This document shows, piece after piece, positions 25,324-36,900 of a stretch of 64,000 nucleotides of DNA (position 1 is the first letter of the stretch; every line of letters begins with the position of its first letter). Position numbers and translations under genes: made by a program. The stretch is from assembly GCA_030068075.1 (NCBI GenBank), contig CM057834.1, positions 97,481,119 to 97,545,118 on the forward strand, given 5' to 3'. The notes under the pieces are model-generated. The model saw only the letters and a list, made by a program, of their open reading frames with translations, did not search any database and was not told where the DNA came from. This DNA comes from Paguma larvata (Eukaryota > Chordata > Mammalia > Carnivora > Viverridae).

Positions 25324-28300
25324 GTTTTTGAAAATTATTATTATTTTTTAAAATTTTTATTCCCATTAGTTAGCATATAGTGCAATAGTGATTTATCCCC
25401 TACATGTAACACCCAGCTCTCATCCCAACAAGTGTCTTCCTTAATGCCCTCACCCATTTAGCCCATCCCTCCACCCGCAACCCCGCCAGCAACCCTCAGT
25501 TTGCTCTCTATATTTAAGAGTCTCATATGTTTTGTCCCTCTCCCTGTTTTTATCTTATTTTGCTTCCCTTCCCTTATATTCATCTGTTTTGTATCTTAAA
25601 TTCCACATATGAGTGAAGTCATATGATATTTCTTTCTCTGATGTCTAATTTCACTTAGCATAATACCGTCTAATTCCAACCACGTTGTTGCAAATGGCAA
25701 GATTTCATTCTTTTCGATTGCCAAGTAATATTCCATTGTGTTTATATACCACATCTTCTTTACCCATTAATCCGTTGGTGGAAGGACATTTGGGCTCTTT
25801 CCATACTTTGGCTATTGTTGATAGAGCTGCTATAAACATTGGGGTGTATGTGCCCCTTTGAAATTGAATCCTTGGATAAATCCCTAGTAGTGCAATTGCT
25901 GGGTCATAGGGTAGTTCTATTTTTAATTTTTTGAGGAACCTCCATACTGTTTTCCAGAGCGGCTGCACCAGTTTGCATTCCCACCAGCAGCGCAAAAGAG
26001 ATCCTCTTTCTCCGCATCCTCGCCAGCATCTGGTGTTGCCTCAGTTGTTAACTTCAGCTGTTCCGACAGGTGTGAGGTGGTATCTCATTGTGATTTTGAT
26101 TTGCCTTACCCTGATGATAAGTAATGTTGAGCATTTTTTCATGTGTCTGTTATCCATCTTGATGTCTTCTTTGTTTTTAAATTCCTTTCATGTTATTTCA
26201 GAGAAAGAGGCTGAGAGAGAGAGAGAAAGAATGAGAGAGAGAGAGAGTGAGCAGAGGAGGGGCAGAGACAGGGGGAGACACAGAATCTGAAGCACGCTCC
26301 AGGATCTGAGCTGTCAGGACAGAGCCTGACACGCGGCTCGAACTCACAAACCGTGAGATCATGACCTGAGCCGAAGTCGGACGCTTGACCAACTGAACCA
26401 CCCAGGCGCCCCTTTCTGGATGCCTTATTTAGAATAGTGTCTATTCCTGTCTTTCCCCCATTTTTTCACTGGATTATTTGTTTCTTGGGTGTGGAGTTTG
26501 ATAAATTCTTTATAGATCTTGGATCCTAACCCTTTATCTGATATGTCATATGCAAATATCTTCTCTCATTCTGTCAGTTGACTTTTACTTTTGCTGATTG
26601 TTTCCTTCGCCATGCAGAAGCTTTTTATCTTGATGAGGTTCCAATAGCTCATTTTTGCTTTTGTTTCCCTTGCCTCTAGAGACGTATTGAGTAAGAAGTT
26701 GCCACGGCTGAGGTCAAAGAGGTTTTTGCCTGCTTTTCTCCCTAGATTTCATGGCTTCCTATCTTACAGTTTAGGTCTTTCATCTGTTTTGAGTTTATTT
26801 TTGTGTATGGTGTAAGAAAGTGTCCCAGGTTCATTCTTCTGCTTGTCACTGTCCAGTTTCCCCAACACCATTTGCTGAAGAGACTGTCTTTATTCCATTG
26901 GATGTTCTTTACTACTTGTAAAAGATTAGTTGGCCATACATTTGTGGGCCCATTTCTGGGTTCTCTATTCTGTTCCACTGATCTAAGGGTCTATTTCTGT
27001 GCCTGTACTATCCCTTCTTGATGATTAATGCTTCGTAATACAGCTTGAAGTCTGGAGTTATGTAGCCTCCAGCTTTGCTTTTCTTTCTCAAGATTGCTTT
27101 GGCTATTCGGGGTCTTTTCTGGTTCCATACAAATTTTACAATTGTTTGTTCTAGCTTTATGAAGAATGCTGTGTTATTTTGATTGCATTGAGTATGTAGA
27201 TTGTTTGGGTAGTATCAACATTTTAACAATATTTGTTCTTCCAATCCATGAGCTTGGAATATTTTTCCTTTTTTGTGTGTCTTCTTCAATTTATTTCATA
27301 AACTTTCTATAATTTTCAGTGCATAGATTTTCACCTCTTTGGTTAGGTTTATTCATAGGCATTTTATGGTTCTTGGTGCAATTGTAAGTGGGATCATTCC
27401 TTGATTTCTTTTTCTGATGTTTCATTTTTGGTGTATAGAAATACTATTGATTTCTGTGCATTGATTTTTATATCCTGTGATGGTTGAACTCATGTATCAG
27501 TTCTAATAGCTTTTTGGTGCAATCTTTTGGGTTTTCCATATAGAGCATCATGTCATCTGTGAAAAGTGAAAGTTTGACTTCCTCCTTGCCAGTTTGGATG
27601 CCTTTTATTCCTTTGTGTTGTCTGATTGCTAAGGCTAAGACTTCTAAGACTTCCAATACTATGTTGAATAACAGTGGGGAAAGTGGACATCCCTGTCCTG
27701 TTCCTGACCTTAGGGGGAAAGACCTCAGTTTTTTGCCAATGAGGATGATATTAGCATGGGTCTTTCATATATGGCTTTTATGATCTTGAGGTAAGATCCT
27801 TCTATCCCTACTTTCTTGAGGGTTTTTTTTTTAATCAAGAAAGGATGCTGTATTTTGTCAAAGACTTTCTCTGCCTCTATTGAGAGGGTCATGTGGCTCT
27901 TGTCCTTTCTTTTATTAATGCGATGTATCACATTGACGATTTGCAGGTATTGAACCAGCCCTGCATCCCAGGTATAAATCCCACCTGATCGTGGTGAATA
28001 ATTCTTTTAATGTATTGCTGGATCCAGTTAGCTAGTATCTCGTTGAGAATTTTCACATCTATATTCATCAGGGAACTTGGTCTGTAGTACTCCTTTTTAG
28101 TGGAATCTTTGTCTGGTTTTGGAATCAAGGTAATGCTGGCCTCGTAGAAGGAGTTTGAAAGCTTTCCTTCCATTTCTATTTTTTGGAACAGCTTCAAAAG
28201 AATAAGTGTGAACTCTTCTTTAAATGTTTGCTAGAATTCCCCTGGAAAGCTCTCTGTACCTAGACTCTTGTTTGTTTGGAGATGTTTGATTATTAATTCA

Positions 28301-31300
28301 ATTTCTTTACTGGTTATAGATGTGTTCAAATTTACTATTTCTTCTTATTTCAGTTTTGGTAATTTATATGTATTTGAGAATTTGTCCATTTCTTCCAGAT
28401 TGCCCAATTTTTTGGCATTCAAATGCTCCTCATATTCTCTTATTGTTGTTTGTATTTCTGCAGCGTTGGTTGTGGTCTCTCCTTTTTCATTTATTATTTT
28501 ATTTAATTGGGGCCTTTCGTTTTTCTTTTTGATCGAACTGGCTAGGGATTTATCAATTTCGTTAGTCCTTCAAAAACCAGCTACAGGTTTCATTGATATA
28601 TTCTACTGGTTTTTTTTTTTTCTTGCTTTTTATGTCAATAACACTGAATTCTATTCTAATCTTTATTATTTCCTGTCTCCTGCTGTTTTGGGGTATTATT
28701 TGCTTTTTTTCTAGCTCTTTAAGGAGTAAGGTTAGGTTGTGAATCTGAGACCTTTCTTCCTTCATCAGGAAGACCTAGATTGCTATATTCTCCCCCCTTA
28801 TGATCATCTTCGCTGCATCCCAGAGGTTTTGGGCTGTGGTGGTATCATGTTCTTTGGCTTCCAGGTACTTTTTACTTTCCTCTTTAACTTCTTTGTTAAC
28901 CCATTCATTCTTTAGTAGGATGTTTTTTAGTCTCCAAGTATGTGATGTCTTTCCAAATTTTTCCTCGTGGTTGATTTTGAGTTTCGTAGTGCTGTGGTCT
29001 GCAAATATGCACAGTATGATCTCAATCTTTTTTTAACCTGTTGATGACTGATTTGTGTCCCAGTATGTGATCTATTCTGAAGAATGTTCCATATGCACTT
29101 GAGAAGATTGTGTATTCTGCTGCTTTAGGTTGAAATGTTCTGAAGAAACCTATTGAGTCAATCGGTTCAGTGTGGCATTCAAAGCCACTGTTTCATTGGT
29201 CTTCTGCTTAGATGATCTGTTTATTGCTGTAAGTGAAGGTATTGAAGTCCCTTACTATTATAGTATTATTATCAATGTTTTTTTTTTATGTTTGTGATTA
29301 ATTGGTTTATATATTGGGGGCTTCACGATGGGGGCATAAACGTTAACAATTGTTAGGTCTTCTTGCTGGATAGATCCCTTAATTATGAAATAATGTCCTT
29401 CTTCATCTCTCGTTGCAGGCTTTATGTTAAAATCTAGATTGTCTGATATAAGTATGGCTACTCTAGCTTTCTTTTGACAATCTTTAGCATGATAGATGGT
29501 TCTCCATCCCTTACTTTCAATCTGAAGGTGTCTTTAGGTCTAAAATAGGTCTCTTGCAAACAGCATAAAGATGGCTCTTGTTTTCTTATCCATTCTGTTA
29601 CCCTATGTCTTTTGATTGGAGCAATTAGTCCATTGACATTAGAGTGAGTACTGAAAGATACGAGTTTATTGCCATTGTGTTGCCTGTAGAGTTTGAGTTT
29701 CTGGTGGTGTTCTCTGGTATTTGTTGCTATTGGTCTTTTTTTATTTGGTTCATCTTTTCTCCCCTCAGAGAGTCCCCCTCAAAATTTCTTTCTAGGCTGG
29801 TTATTGGTCAAGAACTTCTTTAGATTTCATTTGTCTGAGAAACACTTTATCTCTCCTTCTATTTTGAATGACAGTCTTACTGGATAAAGAATTTTTGGCT
29901 GCATGTTTTTCCAATTCAGCACATTGGATATATCCTGCTACTCCTTTCTGGCCTACAGAGAACCTGATCTATCTTCCCTTGTAGGTTAAAGACTTCTTTC
30001 CCTTGCTGCTTTCGTAATTCTTTCCTTGTCTGTTTATTTTGTGACTCTGACTATGAAATACCTGGTTGATAATCAGTTTTTGCTGAATCTAATGAGAGTT
30101 CCCAGTGCTTCCTGGATTTTGATGTGTCTGTGTCTTTTCCAAGGTTAGAAAAATTTTCTGTTATGATTTTCTCACATAAACTTTCTACACCTTTTCCTAT
30201 CTCTTCGTCTTTTGGGACTCCTATGATTCAGATGTTATTCCTTTTTAATGAGTCACTGATTCTCTAAATCTTATATCATGCTCTTTTGCCTTAGTTGCTC
30301 TCTTTTCTTCTGCTTCATTATTTTTCATTAGTTTGTCCTCTGCATCCCTGATTTGCTGCTCTGCTCATCCATCCTTGCCACCACAGCATCCATTTGAGAT
30401 TGCATCTCAGTTCTAACATTTTTAATTTAGTCTGTATAGATTTTATTTCTTTTATCTCTACAGAAAGGATTTCTATGCTTTTTTCAACCCCAGCTAGTAT
30501 TCGTATTATCAGGATTCTAAATCTGGTTCTGACATTGTGTTTATATATCCATGTTAAGTCCCTGGCTATCATTGCTTCCTGTTCTTTCTTTTGGGGTGAA
30601 TTCCTTTGTTTAGTCATTTTGGAGGAAGAAAAATAATGAACAAAAGAAAAACTAAAAGTTAAAGATTAAAAACAACACAAATAATTCAAATGAAGGATAC
30701 TAGGTCCTAGGTGTGCTTTGGTCTGGTGCTTGAAAGAGGCTTGATATAACAGAGAGAAAAAGGGAAAGAAAGAAAAGAAAAAAAAGAGAGAAAAAAGTAG
30801 GAAAATGTTTGAAAATTAAAAAGTGAATACAACAAAATAGAATAAAATTAAATAATGAAAGTAAAATAGACTAACAAGACTTACCAAAAATGTAAAAAAT
30901 ATAGTAGAAAAAATTTAAAGAAAAATATTTTTTCTAAAAACAGAAAATAAAAATAATTTTTCTCTTTCTGTATTCAAGAATAAGAAAGGAAAAGAAAAAG
31001 AAAAAAAATATTGAATAGATGGACCAGCATACAGAATGAAATACAAATGAACTTGCAGCCGGTTTCCTCCAGAAGTCCAACTACAGCGCACATTATTGTC
31101 CATTCGAGAAGCAGGTGGAGAGACTTGTGGTGGTCCTCTAGAGATTGGTTGGCACAGTTGGATGGGAGTTGGTGTATCGGCTCCGTACTCCACCAGATGG
31201 CACGGCCTGGCATACAGGGGTGGATCGCTGTGGCCTGTGTATGCGTGAATGCACATGCGCGAGAGAGGGGTAAATGGCATCACTCATCTACCCAGTGTCT

Positions 31301-32249
31301 AGCCTCAGAACTCTGTGATCTCACCCATGGGCAATCATGTAACCCTCCTCTGTCTCAAGCTCGTATCCACTCCCCGCTTCTACACCATCCTCAACTAAGC
31401 CATGATCCTGTCAGGGAGGCCGTCCCTTACGAATTTTATCTCAGATGGGGCTATGTTTCCATCCCTTCATTTCTGAGGGCCCTGGGTCTTGGACCCACGC
31501 CAACTCTCTGTGGGAGGGTCTTTGCAAGCAATGACCAGGTGCTGACTACCCTGGCAACATTCATGGGACCACACCGCTGGAGATGCCCAGAGCCTACGGC
31601 CAGGTGCCAACTTGCCCCACAAAACTTTCACGTGGTCAGGTAGCAGCAGTGTCTCAGGGATTATGGAAATCACAACACACATCTGATGTGATTGCCCCCT
31701 AACACCCTTGTTACAACACCAGCAAAAGGCTATTCTGCAGGGTCCGCTGGGACCTTTGCATATGAAGAGGCCACACGGCCTCTACCAAATGTCCTCTTAC
31801 CAGGGGAACTTCCTCTCCACTTGTGGCCCAGGAGCCCTCGGACCTCACTCTCTGCTATTGGGGATTTGCCCTTCCTACCTGAGCATCACCAGGTAGCAAG
31901 GTGCAGAGTTTCCAGTCTGGGCTCCCTTGTTTGTAGAGTCCTTCCTAATGGTGTTGAAACTCTCCTTTTTCTTTTCTCTTTTCTCCCTTTCTTGTTCAGT
32001 CCCTTGTGGGTGTTTTCACTCTTTCTCTGTCTCTCCAGCTGCTTTCTCAGGGAGTGTTTTCCTGTGTTCTACCCTCCGTATCTGTCCTGTCTCTGAAAGA
32101 AAAAACATCTCCCCACCTGCTCCGGCTTCTCTCTCCCCCAAATCACCTCTCTAGGTGTGCAAACTGCTTTAGTGCTGATAGAGCTGAATTTCAGGTCCGA
32201 GAGAAGCAAAAAACGTCCATGCTCCTCCACTATCTTGGTCCTTACTCCC
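25324..32249 (-). mobile_element. Full-length, decayed L1 on minus strand
   Basis: A 6.9-kb carnivore L1. Reading the minus strand: a 5' UTR from 32249 to about 30618; an ORF1 start at 30617 (MTKQRNSPQKKEQE) soon broken; an ORF2 endonuclease start near 29660; reverse transcriptase around 28.2-27.4 kb with the FTDD active-site block near 27545; the ORF2 end near 25705; and a short A-rich tail at about 25330-25350. GAGTGACTATTT occurs at both edges (25312-25323 and 32250-32261), a 12-bp target duplication. Frameshifts and stops break both ORFs, so it cannot move itself. A reversed-body SINE is inserted at about 26172-26413. Confidence 0.93.
26172..26413 (-). mobile_element. Can-SINE inserted in the L1
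   Basis: A reversed SINE with (GA)n at its left half and GAACCACCCAGGCGCCCC at the end, interrupting the ORF2 C-terminal part of the minus-strand L1. Confidence 0.88.
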
Positions 32250-32828
32250 GAGTGACTATTTCTAAAGGGATTGAGAGCTTCATTCTGTTGTAATTCTCTT
32301 ATCCTTAAGATTAATTAAAAGTACAGTCTAAACTCATGTGTGTTTAGGGAAAATTGGGAGAGGTATAGGTCCCTTCAGGCAAAACGGGCATGAAGGAGCC
32401 AATTTCAAGATGGCAGAGCAAGGAGAGTTTCCATAAATCACATATGACCACCAGGACATATTGGTGGAACATGGAAATGTGTTTCAGGAAACCCTAGAAT
32501 GGATTATGTGGGAAGTACCAAGTAGAAAAGCAAACAGGGAATAGAGACACCTCCTACTATTATCCATATAATAAAGGGAATTTTTGCTCCAGGAAAACCA
32601 GAAAGGTCTCTGAAGCCTTGGTACATGTAATTTCTATTAGTTCATAATGAATGAATCCAAGGAGAATGTGGTAATTGACTGGCAGACAGGAGAGACTGTG
32701 GCTGGAATCTTCCAAGGAAAAAGAGGAGAGATGTCTCGAGGGTAGAACAAGACTAACTCCAAAATCATCTTGAGCTTTTACCGGAAAGTGAAACTCACCC
32801 CTGTGTTCTTAGAAGAAGTAGCAAAGGC

Positions 32829-33037
32829 GGGGCGCCTGGGTGGCTCAGTCAGTTGAGTGTCTGACTCTTGCTTTCCACTCAGGTCATAATCCCACGGTTT
32901 GTGGGTTCAAGCCCTGCTTTGGGCTCTGTGCTGATGGGTGGAGCCTACTTGGGATTCTCTCTATCTCTGCCTCTCCCCCTGCTCATGCTCTCTCTCGTGC
33001 AAAGAAATAAATAAAGTTTCAATAAAATAATAAACAA
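32829..33037 (+). mobile_element. Can-SINE
   Basis: GGGGCGCCTGGGTGGCTCAG at the head, GGTCATAATCCCACGG in the B-box area, and an A-rich tail near 33003-33037. It lies just beyond the GIMAP4 3' UTR, antisense to that gene. Confidence 0.9.
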
Positions 33038-33109
33038 AAAGAAATAGAAAAGGTACTTTCCAGAAAAAATGGACTCCAACTTCATAGAAATACAAGAGAA
33101 CAGAAAAAT

Positions 33110-33115
33110 TTTATT
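33110..33115 (-). terminator. GIMAP4: Candidate poly(A) signal of GIMAP4
   Basis: TTTATT on the plus strand gives AATAAA on the minus strand, about 800 bases past the GIMAP4 stop codon. The sequence between is repeat-free, which fits a 3' UTR. Cleavage has not been shown. Confidence 0.4.
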
Positions 33116-33918
33116 ATAATAACAATTAGCAAGCAGTTCAACTGGGAGGTGGTGGTGTGTGAGGTAAGTAAGGAAGGTCTGAGGTGATGGAGCTGAAGCG
33201 GTAATAGTTTGTTTCACAAGAAAAGGAGAGAACTCATCATTGAGCAAATGTGTTGCATTGAGATCGGTCAGGGAGTTGCTATAGATACAACTGAATACAC
33301 CAAACATTATTCTCTTATGTGTTGAATTCCTGTCTTTCAACTGCTCTTTCTGGCATTTCATTTCATTGAGTTCTGAGAGATCTATTTTCCAGATAACTCT
33401 TTGTTCTTTAGTGGGCAACTGATAAGGAACAATTGGAGGCCTTCTGTAAAAATGTAACTAAATAAATTTCCATTGACCTGCAAAGAATTCTATAAGCATC
33501 TCCATCGATCGATGACCCAACACAAAGAACCAATCTTTTTACAAACCATATCACTGTGTCCTAAAGGCAAAAACAAGGGAGTAGAAGCCACAGAGGGAGA
33601 GGATCCAGCAATCTAGAAAGAACCTAGATTTTACTCAGGCTAAATAGAAAATTTTGGGGGTCGTCTTCTTAGAAGAGCATCAATACATTCTAGTCTGGAG
33701 TTCACAAATTGAGAATTTGTCCCTCCCCTGTTAAGTCCATCAAACCTCTACCAATCGCCAACAACCAACCTGATTATACCTCTTAGTCCTGAGAGTCTGC
33801 CGGACAGAACTTAGAATGCTCCAACGTTGGTGAATGAGTCCGGGGGTGAGGTGAAGTATGTATGGTGAGCAGGGCCAACAGCATATGCACAGGAAATAGG
33901 GAGATCTTTTCATTCAGG

Positions 33919-36900
33919 TTAATCTTCCATAAACAGGTGAGACAAAAGAGGAAAAACCATCCTCAGTGCTTCCATGATCAATTCGAGAAGTTTGTAAGGA
34001 TTCTCATCTCTGTCTTTTTGCAGCTTGAGGGCATAGAGAGCCTCTTTCTCAGCCAATTCTCTCTCCATTTTTTCTATTTGTTTCTGCTGCTCCAGTTTGT
34101 CCTTCAGCTTTCTGATTTTGTCTTCAAACTCCCTTCTTATCTGCTCTTTCTCTCTCTCCAGCTCTGCTCTGTAAAGTTCTTGCATCGCTTGGAATTGTTT
34201 CTGAATCTCCTCTTCGGCCTTTTGGTACATCTTATTAGTGTAGCATCTTCCTTCATTCTCGGCCACCACGCGCTGGACGAGGGCCAGCAGCTGGTTTCTC
34301 TGGGCCTCCTGCTCAGCTCCTTTCGCCCGGTTGTTGAACATGCAGTAGCGACCACCGAACATGCCCACCAGCTCTCTGATGCCTTCCGGTGCTTCCTTTA
34401 AGTAATCACGGAAATCGATGCCATCCAAGTCATCTTTCCGGGTGAATAAGAGAATCATGTATCTCCTAGCTCTGAGACCAAACATTTGCAGGATCTTCTC
34501 CGTGGCCTTGCGCTCTTCCTGCGTGTACCGGCCCAGCGGGACCACCAGGATCAGAGCGTGAGGCCCCGGAGAGGTCAGGAGGATGCAACGAGTCATCTCC
34601 TTGCAGGTGTCAGCATCCTGTGCCTCGGTGTCGAAAATGCCAGGTGTATCCACGACCACAATTTCTCTTCCCTGCCACCAGGTTCTCCCTTTTTTACAGG
34701 TCTTGGTGACAGATGTTGCGGTAAGGCTGGAAAGAAACACTTTCTCTCCGAGGATGCTGTTGCCCGAGGCACTTTTCCCTGCTCCTGTCTTACCCACTAA
34801 GACAAGTCTCAGCTGTGAATCACTGCCATCATGGTTTCTAAGACCTGGGACATGAGAAAACAAAGCCATAGCATTAGGATGGACTTCCAGCAGCTTCTCT
34901 TGCAGGACCCCCCCATTTCCCCTCAGACACACACCCCTCCTCTGTTGCCCCAGGGTCCCCTCCCCTAAGGGACTGCTGCACTCACAGGAACTCTATAGAA
35001 GGCCCTTTTAGGGAAGCCTAGTTGAAGTCTATAGAAAGCCTGAGGATCTCTTGCAGTGCTTGTGGAATGCCCAAGTACTTTCCAGGATTTCCTGGAGCTT
35101 TTCACTCTCACCTTTTGTAGCTATAGTAGCCTACAGAAGAGAAATCATAATTTTGTAGTTTAAGAAGAGAATTCTGAGCTGCTGCTCCTGGCGAGAGCAT
35201 TGCAATGAGAAACACAAAATCTGATTTGTGGGATCTCAGTGGGAGAACCCCCCCCTGCTTTTATATTCAAAATGGAACTTTGCTTCTCCTATTAAAAAGC
35301 CAGCTAGGGAGGAAGGCCAACATGGGAGGAGTAGGGGGACCTGGTATCCCCATGTCTTTCAAACTAAAAAGGACTGAAACCAAAGGACTCTCAACCACAA
35401 GAGTCTGGGAGGAAATGAATTGGAGTCTACAAGGAAGAGAACGCGAAATCCAGAAAGCAACCAAAGAGGGTGTGAGTGCAATCTGGGGGAGATAAAACGA
35501 ACCGCGGGGGTACCGAGGGAGGGAGCGCCTTCTGCGGAAAGACAAAGGGAAGAGAAATCTGGGAAAGTGCAGAGCGGAGATACCCGAGAGAGAAAAATGG
35601 GACGGAGAGGGAAGCTATCATCGAGTCCCTAACTGCAGGGCTTTTGAAGAGAAGTTCCATTGCTAAAGGCAGAACTCTCTTCACTGGGACTGGCAGCAGC
35701 GGCCGAGCCAGCCTACGACACGGAGAGGCATGGAGCTGCCTCTGGAACGGCTCTACCCCAGGGACCCAATTTGTCGTAAGCGAAACCAGGTGTAGTGGGC
35801 GAAGAAAGTCCAAAACCGAGATAAGTGTGGGGCATGCGACCACCCAGCAAATCGCACTACGCCTCCATCCCAGGCAGAGGGAGGATGGAAACAAAGGGGA
35901 GATTTGAGACTCTGGCTCCAGGAAAAAGGGACTGGGGGGATGACATGGTTGTCTTGCATAACCACAAAAGGCAGCCCTGGGAATCCACCTTCCATGGCAG
36001 TGGAGGTGGGGCCCACCTACACCAAACTGCACCCCTCCTCATGGGAGAGACGCCTTTCTGCAGAAGCAACAGACACAGAGATCAGACTGCTGCCTGGAGT
36101 AACTCCAGGTCAATTCTTCTTTAAATATATGCTCCCCTTTCTTCTTCTTACCAATCCCCACCCCTGAGTTGGTCATCCGGGGATTGGCTGGCTGAAACAC
36201 ACATTTAACCCACTCTCTCAACTCATGTTCTACACCTCCTTCTGTACTCTCCTATCTCTCTCTCTCTGGAGTAACCAGGCCACAGAGTTCATCTGGGTAA
36301 CCTCTATCTTCATTTCTTTTTCCTCGCATCCGTCCTTATTCTGATTTCTCTTTCTGGATTAAGCCTTTCAGTCTCTCTACCTGGTCAAAGTTCATTTTTG
36401 TCTTCCCCCCGCACCTGTCATTAGTCTCGCTGTATAGGCTCTGCCATTAGCACAGTGCACACCCTGTCCTTAACGTGTAGCATGCCTTCAGAGCATTGTT
36501 CATTATTCTTTTTCTGTTGTGATCTACTCGTCTGTATTATTTGTCGGAACGTTTGTGTGTTTTCGTTCCCTATTTGACTGTTTGTCTGTTTTCCTTTCCA
36601 GGGTGACCACAGGAAACAAACCAAAACACACCTAGCCAAAATGAGGAAAGGAAGAATTCTGCTCAAAAGAAATTACAGGAAGTAGTGACAGCTCAAGAAT
36701 TGATGAAAACAGATATAAGCAACATAACAGAACATGAATATAGAATGATAAACATAAAACTAAACACCGGGCTTGAAAAAAGCATAGAAGAAGGCAGGCG
36801 GTCCCTCGCTGCAGGGATCAGGGACCTTAAAAACGGTCAGGAGGAATAAAAAAATGCTTTAAATGAGGCGCAAAATAAATTGGAGGCGGCCACAGCGCGG

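Noticed and set aside
33862..34401. A 179-codon plus-strand frame within GIMAP4
   Set aside because: It is antisense to the coiled-coil codons of GIMAP4, Leu/Phe-rich, and has no independent evidence.
35101..35160. A small minus-strand segment with acceptor and donor (ATIATK) near GIMAP4's main exon
   Set aside because: It would be an exon of only 19 bases without a start codon, and the exon at 42760 matches the GIMAP4 start.
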